DNA of 52,541 nt from Thermogemmatispora sp042408965 (lineage in GTDB: Bacteria > Chloroflexota > Ktedonobacteria > Ktedonobacterales > Ktedonobacteraceae). Position 1 is the first letter of the stretch; every line of letters begins with the position of its first letter. The notes under the pieces were generated by a model. That model had not been told where the DNA came from. It searched no databases and saw only the letters and a list, made by a program, of their open reading frames with translations. Positions 1-8,777 of this stretch are shown piece by piece. The stretch lies in contig JBHOQN010000111.1 in the NCBI GenBank assembly GCA_042408965.1, forward strand, positions 1 through 52,541, given 5' to 3'. A program made the position numbers and the translations under genes.

Positions 1-1562
1 GCCTTGCCCTGCGCACTCAGGTACTGGTTGGTATCCGCTGCCAGGCCGGCCCACAGGGGCGCCGCGGCGCTGGTGCCACCGACCGAGAGCCAGCCAGAGC
101 AGCCGGCCGCGGACACGCTACAGTAGACCGAATAACCAGTGTTGGGGTCGGCATCTGCGGAGACGTCCGGCACCATGCGATTGGCGTTGGTCAGATTGGG
201 GCCGCTCTGATAGGAGGGACGCGCAAAGTAGGAGCTGATGCCCCCGCCGCCGCCAGCTCCGTTGGGGCTGCGCTGCGTATCGCTGGGATTGGACCAGGCA
301 GACTCGCTGCTGTAGGTGCCACCGCTGCCAGTGTTGAGCGTGGTGCCGCCGACACCGACGACATTGGGGTCATCGGCCGGAGAATCGACCGCCAGGCTGT
401 TGTTATTGCAGTCGTAGGCGCCGGAGTCTCCAGAGGCAGCGAAGAAGGCCTGACCCTGGGCCGCGCCCTGCTTGAAGATGTTATCGAGGGTCGCCAGCTC
501 AGAGTTGCCCGCCGCAGCCTCGCACTCGCCCCAGCTTGTGCTGACGACTTTCGCGAGGTTGTCGGTGACGATGCGATTGTAGGTATCATTGACGCCGCTG
601 GTGCTGTTGGGACCGATGTAGATCTTCTGGGTGGCGCCCGGCGCGATGGCCGAGACGACCTCCATGTCCAGCTCAACCTCGATGGCTCCCGAACCAGCGG
701 TGTTGGTGGCTCCATCCACGAGCACGTTGGAGTATTTCGCCGACCCCAGGCCGTACTGGCTGAGGTAGGTGTTGACGTCGGAGGATTTGTAGCCGTCAAG
801 CTCGAAAATGGCGACGGTCTGGCCGGAGCCATTGGCTGAGGAGATGAGGGAGTTCATGTCGTAGGCGGTGCGCAATTCGCTGGGGGTGTAGCCACCGCCA
901 GGACCGGTCTGCGGCATGCGCAGGCCGCTGAGGCGCTGCAGGCCCAGCGGGTGGTACTGCGCAACGTTGTTGAGGCCAGCGATATTGAGGATCAGGCCGC
1001 CCAGTGAGGCCGGGACGGAGGGTTCAGAGGTCGGCGCGTACACGGTGCGCCCGCCAACCTGATAATCGGCAATGGTGACGGCAAAGGCCTTCTCGACCTG
1101 CGCCACGGTCCCCGCGGCGCTGATGAGGGTGCGGTTGGCAGAGACCTGCTCAACACGCAACCCCTGGGAGCGCAGGTACCTCACGACGCGCTCTACGGTC
1201 GCTGGCGTGGGACCAAAGAGGGCGGTGAATTGCTGCGGCGTGAGGTAGTGATGGTAGAGGGAGGAATGGGGATTGTTCTGCGCGGCGATCAGGGCGTCCA
1301 GAGCTGCTGTATTGCGCAGATTGAGCGCGATGGAGAGCTGCAACGTGCGGCCTGCGCTCTCCGTATGCAGCGGCTTCTGGTGCTGCAAGAGCGGTACGAT
1401 ATGCCCACGAATGGAAGAGCGATCGGAGGGGGTTCCGCCAGCCGGCTGAGCATGCACGGTGAGCGGGAACATGAGCAGGAAAGCTGTGGAGAGGCTCGCT
1501 GCAAGCGCGACCAGGACGGCAAAGAGACGGCGCAGCGAGGTGGAAAACAACTTGCTGTTCAT
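1..1562 (-). CDS. Sedolisin-type (S53) serine-carboxyl protease, C-terminus cut by window edge
   Basis: Secreted acid endopeptidase of the sedolisin/kumamolisin family, made as a proenzyme. About 520 codons are present; the 3' end lies outside the window. The start ATG (1562-1560) follows GAGGT five bases upstream, and residues 1-45 form a signal peptide (KLFSTSLRRLF, then a hydrophobic core ending near VHAQPA). A pro-kumamolisin activation domain follows (HHYLTPQQFTALFG...). In the catalytic domain I see IEVELDMEV (the Glu/Asp pair of the Ser-Glu-Asp triad), ASGDSGAYDC (oxyanion Asp) and SVGGTSAAAPLWAG (nucleophilic Ser). The Ca-binding C-terminus is missing. Family assignment is secure; the substrate is unknown. 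It reads leftward, divergent from the MFS gene at 2308. Confidence 0.95.
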   Translation of the reverse strand, partial: MNSKLFSTSLRRLFAVLVALAASLSTAFLLMFPLTVHAQPAGGTPSDRSSIRGHIVPLLQHQKPLHTESAGRTLQLSIALNLRNTAALDALIAAQNNPHSSLYHHYLTPQQFTALFGPTPATVERVVRYLRSQGLRVEQVSANRTLISAAGTVAQVEKAFAVTIADYQVGGRTVYAPTSEPSVPASLGGLILNIAGLNNVAQYHPLGLQRLSGLRMPQTGPGGGYTPSELRTAYDMNSLISSANGSGQTVAIFELDGYKSSDVNTYLSQYGLGSAKYSNVLVDGATNTAGSGAIEVELDMEVVSAIAPGATQKIYIGPNSTSGVNDTYNRIVTDNLAKVVSTSWGECEAAAGNSELATLDNIFKQGAAQGQAFFAASGDSGAYDCNNNSLAVDSPADDPNVVGVGGTTLNTGSGGTYSSESAWSNPSDTQRSPNGAGGGGGISSYFARPSYQSGPNLTNANRMVPDVSADADPNTGYSVYCSVSAAGCSGWLSVGGTSAAAPLWAGLAADTNQYLSAQGK

Positions 1563-2307
1563 CGGCACCTCAAGTTGATATCGCCGACACGTCAATGGGT
1601 CGGGCTACTGACCGGACAACATTGTCATGTCTGGTCAATACCTACAAGAACGTTAAAACATGCATGTGAGAGAAAACGTGAGCATGTCTTTTGAAGCTGT
1701 GTTCCCTGAAGGAGCACAGAAGTGACTGGGGATACCTCCTTTTTATGCATGTTTGCTCGTCGCAGCAGGATGAGCAATCCTGTAGCAGAGGAAGCTACAA
1801 GGCATAGCAGGGAGTACACCTGTATGGTTGTGATATGGAAGCATACTGGCACCTGGGGCTATGACCCCATCATGCTTCCTTACACAAGACGAGCCTATAC
1901 TTAATAATACCGATGCACATCATGACTGTCAAGTATATGGGCTATCGAGCACGGGAACTGTCATCTCCGCTGCTCTCCCTGAAAGCTGAGAGAGCACAGC
2001 GAGGCAGCGACGGGATATATGGAGATAGGTATAATAATATTAGCAGATCTTACACGCGTGTGCAGTCAGCGCCCGAGGGGAAGGGCCAGGACGAGTGGTG
2101 AGCGGTCAGCGCGTTCTCTGGTAGGGGTGGAGATGGTGCCCTTCATCGGCACGCGAGAGAGCGCACCTGTCTGCTATCAGTTCCGGGGAGCGAGGAGCAG
2201 GGAGATCTCTCCGGCGCCCCTGGCAGCGAAGAGGAGCGCGCGCTCGCCTCGCCTCCCATGGCAGCCCACCAGCCACCAGCCCGTAAGCGAAAGAAGAGTT
2301 TGATCCT
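1563..2307. other. Long intergenic region between divergent genes, with inverted repeats
   Basis: No convincing gene in 745 bp; the small open frames show no recognisable protein. Base composition is clearly more AT-rich than the flanking genes between about 1620 and 2050. Visible structure: an imperfect inverted repeat GACCGGACA (1610-1618) / TGTCTGGTC (1628-1636) 50 bp upstream of the protease start; CTGTGTTCC / GGAGCACAG (1697-1705/1711-1719); and a two-part stem-loop at 1837-1879. A TATAAT at 2030-2035 precedes the MFS gene but has no good -35 box. Confidence 0.6.
1837..1879. repeat. Nested two-part inverted repeat (hairpin)
   Basis: Outer arms GGAAGCAT (1837-1844) and ATGCTTCC (1872-1879) pair perfectly. 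Nested inside, TGGGG (1854-1858) pairs with CCCCA (1865-1869) around a 6-base loop. No T-run follows on either strand, so it does not look like an intrinsic terminator. It sits in the AT-richer intergenic region; function unknown. Confidence 0.5.
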
Positions 2308-3582
2308 GTGAACACATCAACCCCGACCCGGCGCCGGCACGACGATGAAGAGGCCGGCCTCAGCCGCAGAGCATCAGGCACATTCCGCGCCCTGCGCTAT
2401 CGTGACTATCGACTACTGTGGATCAGCCTGATTGTCTCCTCCATCGGCACCTGGATGCAGATCGTCGCCCAGAGCCTTCTGGTACTCAAAATTACCGGCA
2501 ACTCAGCGCCGGCGCTGGGACTGGTCTCCCTGGCTCAGGCCTCGTCATTCTTCCTCTTCGCCCTGATCGGCGGCAGCATCGCCGACCGCATCAATAAGCG
2601 GCGTCTGCTGCTCTGCACACAGAGCCTCTCGATGGGACTGGCCTTTCTGCTGGGCCTGCTCACCCTCCTGGGAGTCATTCAGGTCTGGATGATCGTCTTG
2701 ATCGCCTTCTGCAACGGCACCGTCCTCAGCTTCGACCAGCCGACGCGCTCCTCGCTGATTCCACAGCTTGTGCCACGCGAGGACCTTATGAACGCCATCT
2801 CACTGCAATCGGTCATCTTCAACGGGGCAGCGGTCATTGGACCCTCGCTGGCCGGCCTGACGATTGGCTTGATCCAGTACGCTGGCAATTTCTTTCTCAA
2901 CGCCCTCAGCTACCTGGGTGTGCTCATCGTGCTCTTCATGATGCACAGTCCCGCCACCGCTGCCGAGGAGCGCCGCCAGCCACTGTCCCAGGCGATCGGC
3001 GCCTCGCTGGCCGTTGTACGACGCGATGAGGTCCTGCCATGGGTACTTTCGGCTTATTGCTTCTTGCTCTTTCTCAATCCATCAGCGGCTATTATTCTAC
3101 CGATTTTTTCCGTAAAAATACTACATCTGAATCCGTTCCAGCTTGGCTTGCTGTTTTCAGCCTCGGGCGTGGGAACAGTGGCAGGGGCACTCGGCGTCGC
3201 CTCCCTGGGAGACTTCCGTTACAAGGGAGCGCTTCTGCTGGGCGCCTTCACCGCCTGGACCTGTGGGCTCCTGCTCTTCGCCTCCAGCCGCCTCCTCTGG
3301 CTCTCACTGCTGGCGCTGCTGCTGGTCGGCGCCATGCAGAACGTCATTGCCGCCACAGTGATCACACTCATGCAGACGCGCGTGCCACCAGAGATGCGTG
3401 GCCGCATCATGAGTTTAAACACGCTTATGATCATGGGCGTCCGGCCGCTGGGCGATTTTGCTGCCAGCGGCCTGATTGCCCTGATCGGAGGTCCTCTGAC
3501 CGTAGCGGGCGCCGGGACGCTGATCGGCCTCTACACGCTCTACCTGCTCTATGGCCGGCCGGCGATCCGCCGGCTCGAGTGA
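2308..3582 (+). CDS. MFS transporter (MFS_3 / enterobactin-exporter-like)
   Basis: 424-residue major facilitator superfamily protein, probably a proton-driven drug or metabolite exporter in the cytoplasmic membrane. It starts at GTG with AAGAAGAG eight bases upstream. A cytoplasmic N-terminus (residues 1-35) precedes twelve predicted hydrophobic segments. FRALRYRDYRLLW, the DQPTRSSLIPQLVP loop and IADRINKRRLL (the conserved loop 2-3 motif of MFS) place it near the MFS_3/EntS group. The second half keeps the matching MRGRIMSLNTLMIMGVRPLGDF segment. It stands alone on this strand, divergent from the S53 protease and convergent with the BACON protein. No substrate can be assigned. Confidence 0.92.
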   Translation: MNTSTPTRRRHDDEEAGLSRRASGTFRALRYRDYRLLWISLIVSSIGTWMQIVAQSLLVLKITGNSAPALGLVSLAQASSFFLFALIGGSIADRINKRRLLLCTQSLSMGLAFLLGLLTLLGVIQVWMIVLIAFCNGTVLSFDQPTRSSLIPQLVPREDLMNAISLQSVIFNGAAVIGPSLAGLTIGLIQYAGNFFLNALSYLGVLIVLFMMHSPATAAEERRQPLSQAIGASLAVVRRDEVLPWVLSAYCFLLFLNPSAAIILPIFSVKILHLNPFQLGLLFSASGVGTVAGALGVASLGDFRYKGALLLGAFTAWTCGLLLFASSRLLWLSLLALLLVGAMQNVIAATVITLMQTRVPPEMRGRIMSLNTLMIMGVRPLGDFAASGLIALIGGPLTVAGAGTLIGLYTLYLLYGRPAIRRLE

Positions 3583-3661
3583 GCGGCCAGTGGCTGGAGC
3601 CACTGGCCGCCTCTTGCCGGCATCGGCAGAGTCCGGTTCTCCGCGGTGCAGGCGCCGCCCC

Positions 3662-6256
3662 CTAACTGGGACTGACAGTCACTGCAATCACCTGCGGACT
3701 GCTCTGCAGGGCGCTCTGCGTCCTATCAACGGCCGTAATCGTGATCTGCCCGTGCAGCGCTTTGAGGAGCAGACGGGGCGGAGTTACATAGACTGTAATC
3801 ACACTGCCCGAGCCGCTGTCGCTGCCACTGGTCTGGGTAAGATGCAGCCAGGAGAGGCTACCAGAGTCGACGACGGCGCTCCAGCTCAGCGGGCGCTGGC
3901 AGCCGCCATCAGCAAGCAGCATGAGGGTCTGCGGCGGCGGATCAGGCTGCAGCAGGGGCGCAGAGAACGTCAGGCTGGTGGGTGTCACCTCCAGAACGCA
4001 GGGCGCCAGCAGCGTGAGGGAGACCGTCAGTGCCTGCGCGACCGCGTTGCCGGGGGAGGAGACAGGAGCGACCATCAGGACGAGCTGGGCGGCATACGAG
4101 CCGGACGTCAGACCCTGGGTCTGGACACTGACAGCAATGCGCGCTGTCTCTCCAGCTGCCAGTGTCCCCGAGGCAGGCGACACCTGCAGCCAGGGATACG
4201 ACGAGCCATTGAAGGAGAGCGACCAGACCAGGGGCTGGCTGGTGGCGGTTAGCGACACAGAGCGTGGAGGCGGAGCTGGCCCTTTCTGCTGTGCCGTGAA
4301 GCTCAGGCTGGTTGGTGAGAGCACAGCCCCCAGGGTGCTCATGCCCTGGGCCTGCGCCGGCGTTGTCACCGAGCCGCCTCCCGGCAGGACCGTCACGGAG
4401 GCCAGCACATTCAACTGGACAGCCACGGTCTGTGTGCGCTGGGAGGTTGAGAAGAGGACAAACCCGCTGTAGCTTCCCACGCCCAGGGCATCAGGATCGA
4501 CACTCACCAGCACCCTGGAGGAACCGGAGGCGGCCACCCGTCCGCTGGCGGGATTCACGCTCAGCCAGCTAGCGGAGGTGAAGGCCTGCCAGCTCACGCT
4601 GGTGGCACAGCCGGCCACGAGTCCGAGATCGATCTCCTGACTGGTGAGGGCCGCGTGTCCCGGCGCCGTGCTGAAAGAGAGATTCTGCAGGCTCAGCGCC
4701 AGCCGGCAGGAGGGGAGCACGGTCAGCGAGGCCACGAAGAGTTGAGGGGTGTCGAGGCTCACCCGGGAGTCACCCAGCACAAGCTCCAGCAGATAGAGGC
4801 CGGGCAATAGATGCCTACCATGCGCGGTCACCTCTAGCGAGGCCTGGGCGCCTGGCGCCAGCGTTCCATGCATGGGACTGACCTGCAACCAGGAGGCCAC
4901 CGCAGGCAGTGGCTGATCCTGCTCGGCCACTGGCGGTACCACTGTCCGGATTGACCAGCCCGCAGGACGGCTGCCAGGGTTGGTCAGCAGCACAAACTGC
5001 GAGGCTGGATCGGGACCATCGTCGGTCATGGAGAAGGAGAGGGCTGGCGGAGTCAGCTCCAGCAGGGGCACTGGTAGCGAGGCGGTCAGCACCTGCATCT
5101 CAACCTGCACATGCTGGGGAGACCCGGCATCTGAGGTGAGCGTGAGCGTGGCATGATAGCTGCCGGGGCGCAGATTGGCCCGGCTGACCGCCACGAGGAT
5201 CGTCTGGTGATCGCTGAGCACTCCCTGCGCCGGCGTCGCGGAGAGCCAGGGTTGATCGCTGCTGGCCGTCCAGGAGATGGCGCCATCGCCACCGTTGCGC
5301 AGCGACAAGGGCAGCGCGCTATTCGCCCCCTCTGCGGCCGCGCCCATGTTCAGACTGCGCTGATCGATCTCCAGTGCCGGGGGCCGCAAGGGACCTGCCG
5401 CCAGCACCTGCAGGGCTGCACTGGCGGTGTAGTGGCTGTTGATATCCTCGGCCTGGATGGTATGGCTGCCAGGATTCCAGTCGCGCCCGATGACGACGGA
5501 AACATCGGTGCTACCGCTGGCACCCAGACGAATCAGGGCCGACATGCCGGCCGGAGCCAGGGCCTGGCCGACATCATGGCTGACATAGACCTGGGCAAAG
5601 GCGGGAAAATGATCGAGGTGCAGATGCACCGTCTGACCAGCGTAGACCACCGCTGGGGCGGCCGTCAGAAATGGCGGCTGCTCCATGCTTACCGTCTGCT
5701 GATGCAGATGCGAAAAGCCAGAGCGCATGAGCAGACCATTGAAGATGATCAAGAGCAGCGCCAGCATCGTTAACAGCAGGAATAGCCAGCGCAGACGCCG
5801 GGCGCGGGGCGGCTTCACTGGCTTCGGCCGCCGGTCTGGCGCAAGCCCCATCCCGCCGCCAGCGCACGCGGCCACCTCCGACAGCTCCAGCTCTTCTCCA
5901 GGGGTGCGCCTCGCTGGCGCCGCGCCATCGATGGGAAGCGCCTCCACCTGAGGGGGATCATCGATTCCCCTCAAGAGCGGCCAGCCCTCCTCAAAGAGCA
6001 AGGGAGCGGCAGAAAATAGCTCTGCCGGGTCGCTGGCACCTCTCGACGCCTCCGCCTCCTCCGCAGCGCTCATCGGCACCGTGGGAAACCCGCGCATAGT
6101 GTTCGGTGGCCACTCCTCGAACAGCACGGGCATCTTTCTGGGAAATGAGGGCCTCTGCTCATCTGCTGCATGACGCTGCAGCAGGAGCGCGCGACACTCG
6201 TCGCAGAAGACCACTCCTTCCTCACATGGCCTATCACAATAGAGGCAGCGGTTCAT
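3662..6256 (-). CDS. Zinc-ribbon, single-TM protein with five BACON/Ig-like repeats
   Basis: 864-residue membrane-anchored surface protein. An N-terminal zinc ribbon (C4-x2-C7 ... C18-x2-C21) should lie in the cytoplasm, followed by an acidic/proline linker to about residue 140, a basic stretch (RRPKPVKPPRARR) and one TM helix at 157-177. Outside follow one Ig-like domain (about 190-290) and five tandem BACON-like repeats, each with a core such as PWLSATPAQGVL, SWLSVNPASGRV or PWLQVSPASGTL and a closing G(S/L)Y strand. BACON domains are thought to bind carbohydrate or mediate adhesion. It is divergent from the kinase at 6606, whose outer domain is also BACON-like, so a shared signalling or surface role is plausible but inferred. 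RBS AGGAAGGG lies seven bases before the ATG. Confidence 0.85.
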   Translation of the reverse strand: MNRCLYCDRPCEEGVVFCDECRALLLQRHAADEQRPSFPRKMPVLFEEWPPNTMRGFPTVPMSAAEEAEASRGASDPAELFSAAPLLFEEGWPLLRGIDDPPQVEALPIDGAAPARRTPGEELELSEVAACAGGGMGLAPDRRPKPVKPPRARRLRWLFLLLTMLALLLIIFNGLLMRSGFSHLHQQTVSMEQPPFLTAAPAVVYAGQTVHLHLDHFPAFAQVYVSHDVGQALAPAGMSALIRLGASGSTDVSVVIGRDWNPGSHTIQAEDINSHYTASAALQVLAAGPLRPPALEIDQRSLNMGAAAEGANSALPLSLRNGGDGAISWTASSDQPWLSATPAQGVLSDHQTILVAVSRANLRPGSYHATLTLTSDAGSPQHVQVEMQVLTASLPVPLLELTPPALSFSMTDDGPDPASQFVLLTNPGSRPAGWSIRTVVPPVAEQDQPLPAVASWLQVSPMHGTLAPGAQASLEVTAHGRHLLPGLYLLELVLGDSRVSLDTPQLFVASLTVLPSCRLALSLQNLSFSTAPGHAALTSQEIDLGLVAGCATSVSWQAFTSASWLSVNPASGRVAASGSSRVLVSVDPDALGVGSYSGFVLFSTSQRTQTVAVQLNVLASVTVLPGGGSVTTPAQAQGMSTLGAVLSPTSLSFTAQQKGPAPPPRSVSLTATSQPLVWSLSFNGSSYPWLQVSPASGTLAAGETARIAVSVQTQGLTSGSYAAQLVLMVAPVSSPGNAVAQALTVSLTLLAPCVLEVTPTSLTFSAPLLQPDPPPQTLMLLADGGCQRPLSWSAVVDSGSLSWLHLTQTSGSDSGSGSVITVYVTPPRLLLKALHGQITITAVDRTQSALQSSPQVIAVTVSPS

Positions 6257-6605
6257 AACTAGACCCTTCCTACATGCTCAAACCGCATCCTGTAATCAAG
6301 CACAGAAGAACGCTTACAGTTCCACTATGAATAGATAACGAAGAATTCACTGCTGAGTCACTCCAGAGCCAGATATAGCCCATCAGTCCACATATTAGCA
6401 GCAGAAGGATCTGTTGTCATCCCCCATTTATCCATTCCATTGACAGAGCACAGAAGTGCTGGTTATACTCTCCTTGCTTTGGTTTTGCTAGAGGTAATCA
6501 TCATGAGAGGGTAGAACGTGGGAAGAGGCAGGGACCCCTTTGGAAGCTGGCCGGTAAGCGGCCGTCGCTGTTTGCCGATTCCCCCGTGCTCCGGGTGGAG
6601 GAGTT
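6257..6605. other. Divergent intergenic region between BACON protein and kinase
   Basis: 349 bp with no gene. It carries the rightward kinase promoter (6440-6469) and, on the minus strand, the RBS of the BACON protein. Outside the promoter I see no convincing hairpin or terminator. Confidence 0.6.
6440..6469 (+). promoter_or_regulatory. Sigma-70-type promoter of the Ser/Thr kinase, with palindrome in the spacer
   Basis: TTGACA (6440-6445), 18-bp spacer, TATACT (6464-6469), about 135 bp before the kinase ATG. The spacer holds a perfect palindrome AGCAC-AGAA-GTGCT (6447-6460), well placed for a repressor site; that role is inferred. Confidence 0.7.
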
Positions 6606-8717
6606 ATGCTGAGTCACAATAAGTATATTGATATAGTGATCGGCAACTATCGCACGATTACCGGCCTCGGCAGGAAAGCCTCGAGTAGTGTCTATCTGGC
6701 GCAACACGTCCTGTTAGCGGGCAACACCGTCGCCATCAAGTTCTTTCACGCCCCGTTTCCGCGCAATCGCGAACAGTTCTTCCGCGAGGTGCGCCTGCTT
6801 AAAATGCTGAAGCACCCCCACATCCTCGCTCCTCTGGAGAGCGGCACCTATCAGGAGGAGGCCTATCTGATCAGCGAATACGCGGCGCGGGGCACACTGC
6901 GTCAGCGCCTCGCTCGTCTTGAATCGGGCCTGCTACCCTTCGCGGAGACGATCGCACTCTTACAGAAGATCGCCGATGCCCTGGCCTACGCCCATCATTT
7001 TAATGTGATTCATGGGAATCTCAAGCCAGAGAATATTCTCTTCAACGCAGCCGGGGAGCCGCTGCTGAGCGACTTCAGCTGGGCGACCGCGACGGATGGG
7101 GAGCCAGAGCAGCGGCCCAGCAGCCTGCCATACCTGGCCCCCGAGCAGTTCAGCGGGGTGGCCACGCGCGAAAGCGATCAGTACGCCCTCGGCTGCATCG
7201 CCTACGAACTCTTCACGGGGCGTCCTCCCTTCAGTAGCGGTGATTTTGCTACGATGGCGCGCCGGCACGCCCGGGAGCTGCCGCTCGCCCCCACGCAGGT
7301 GAATCTCCTCCTGCCACCACGCATCGAACAGGCGCTGCTCACAGCCCTGGCCAAGCGCAGCAGCGAGCGCTTTCCCGGCGTCAAGGAGTTTGTGGCCGCG
7401 CTCCAGGCCCCCGGCACGAGCGTCACGCCGATGCCTGCTCTGCCAGCTCCCGATCAGAGTCTGGTGGAACGGCAGCGAGCAGGTTCACCTTCCTCACCAA
7501 GGCACGAGCCACTCCTCGGCGACGGGAACAAAGGCGGCTCTGCACAGAGCGAGGTGGTCGCGCCGCCCTTTGCCCTGGAGACGCTGGCCACGGAACTCCT
7601 CCCGGGGCTGCCAACGACCGATCCGGCTGCCGTCGCCCGCCAGGAGACGGGCCAGCCGGCTACGGCTGAGTCTCCAGAGGCAGCGCCAGCGGCGGAGGCG
7701 GTCCCCTCCCTGGAGACGAGCGCTGCTCCAGATGCCACAGAGGCCCATGAGACCCCTGCGGGAACGGCGCGCATTGCCCTCACAGCAACACCAACGCTCT
7801 CGCCCGTTCCGCTCGAGCCGTCTATCGAGGAGCAGGCCACCGTTCCCATGCCAGGCCTGCCATCCAGCGCGATCGTGTCAGCTGGACCACCAGCCTCGGA
7901 GGAGGGAATGGCTGAGGAGGCCTCGCCAGCGGAGGCGCTCGCTGCGAGCGGGTCAGCCTCCTCGGCAGCAACGGTCAGCCCTGACGCAGAAACGCTGAAG
8001 GTTCCCTTGATCGCTGCTCTGGGCAGCGCGCCGGCCCTCAACCCAGGCTCACCACCCACGCGGCCAGCGTTGCCCCCCCTGCGTGGCGCGACACGTGCAC
8101 AGCGCCTCGGCAGCGAGAGCGTGGGCCAGACTCGCCATGTCTGGATGTTCATGGGCATCCTGAGCATTGTCGTGGTTCTCAGCCTGCTCACCATCCTGCT
8201 GCTGCCTCTGCTCTCGGCGAGCATCAGCAGACACGCGACGGGGCACACAGCCCTCGTGGCGACGGCTACCGCCACGGCCACGCCCTCTCCCACACCTTCA
8301 CCTACCCCTACGCCTTCACCCACCCCTACCCCCACACCTACCCCACGTCCCTCGCCTACGCCTACGCCTACGCCCAGTCCTACGCCCACACCATCGCCTA
8401 CGCCCACGACGCCGCCCGTCTCGAGCGCTTTGAGCGTCAACCCGACCCAGATGAACGGCAAAAGCGACTGCGTGCGTGACAACTCGGCCTATCGCTGTAC
8501 AGTCACGCTGACCCTGCCTTCGTCTGCCTCTGGGAACGAGCAATGGTCCGCGGTCAGCACAGGCTTCTACGCTTTCTTCAGTCCGCAACATGGCTGGCTC
8601 TCGCCAGGCAATCAGCAACAGGTGATCGTCTACGTCTATACCTCCTGTCCACGCTCAGGCGCCCTGATCTTCAGCGCGCAGGACGGCACCCAGGCCCAGG
8701 TCGCCTGGAGCTGCTAA
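6606..8717 (+). CDS. Transmembrane Ser/Thr protein kinase, HGN variant, with Pro-Thr stalk and BACON-like outer domain
   Basis: 703 residues. The cytoplasmic kinase domain (about 13-270) has VAIK Lys45, the alpha-C Glu61, HGNLKPEN at 136-143, DFS at 156-158 and YLAPEQ. The canonical HRD is HGN here, so the catalytic Asp is Asn138, and DFG is DFS; the glycine loop (GLGRKASSSVYL) has lost its third glycine. The ATP-binding Lys, Glu, Asn143 and Asp156 remain, so it may bind ATP with weak or no phosphotransfer. A long Ala/Pro/Ser linker (about 280-510) leads to one TM helix (512-536), an extracellular (PT)n tract (about 556-605) and a roughly 95-residue BACON-like domain. GAGGAG lies four bases before the ATG. 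Regulation is probably from the promoter at 6440. Confidence 0.9.
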   Translation: MLSHNKYIDIVIGNYRTITGLGRKASSSVYLAQHVLLAGNTVAIKFFHAPFPRNREQFFREVRLLKMLKHPHILAPLESGTYQEEAYLISEYAARGTLRQRLARLESGLLPFAETIALLQKIADALAYAHHFNVIHGNLKPENILFNAAGEPLLSDFSWATATDGEPEQRPSSLPYLAPEQFSGVATRESDQYALGCIAYELFTGRPPFSSGDFATMARRHARELPLAPTQVNLLLPPRIEQALLTALAKRSSERFPGVKEFVAALQAPGTSVTPMPALPAPDQSLVERQRAGSPSSPRHEPLLGDGNKGGSAQSEVVAPPFALETLATELLPGLPTTDPAAVARQETGQPATAESPEAAPAAEAVPSLETSAAPDATEAHETPAGTARIALTATPTLSPVPLEPSIEEQATVPMPGLPSSAIVSAGPPASEEGMAEEASPAEALAASGSASSAATVSPDAETLKVPLIAALGSAPALNPGSPPTRPALPPLRGATRAQRLGSESVGQTRHVWMFMGILSIVVVLSLLTILLLPLLSASISRHATGHTALVATATATATPSPTPSPTPTPSPTPTPTPTPRPSPTPTPTPSPTPTPSPTPTTPPVSSALSVNPTQMNGKSDCVRDNSAYRCTVTLTLPSSASGNEQWSAVSTGFYAFFSPQHGWLSPGNQQQVIVYVYTSCPRSGALIFSAQDGTQAQVAWSC
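8265..8420 (+). repeat. Low-complexity Pro-Thr-Ser coding tract
   Basis: Repeated hexamers such as cctacg and cctaccc encode alternating Pro, Thr and Ser just outside the kinase's TM helix. The tract gives a stiff, possibly O-glycosylated stalk. Its repeat nature makes it prone to length change. The opposite strand reads as a long Gly-Val artefact frame. Confidence 0.9.
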
Positions 8718-8777
8718 GCCTGCCGCAGAGAACCTGAGCACGAAACACCGCGCGTGGCACAGCACGGTGAGCAGCCC

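Noticed and set aside
2030..2035. Promoter for the MFS gene based on TATAAT
   Set aside because: No acceptable -35 box at 16-18 bp and it is 270 bp from the start, so it is not listed as a promoter.
8265..8420. CRISPR-like repeat array
   Set aside because: The repeats are short, in frame and encode Pro-Thr; there are no spacers.
7454..8482. A 342-codon leftward frame inside the kinase gene
   Set aside because: Its Gly-Val repeats are the antisense of the Pro-Thr tract; the kinase frame has domains and a ribosome site.
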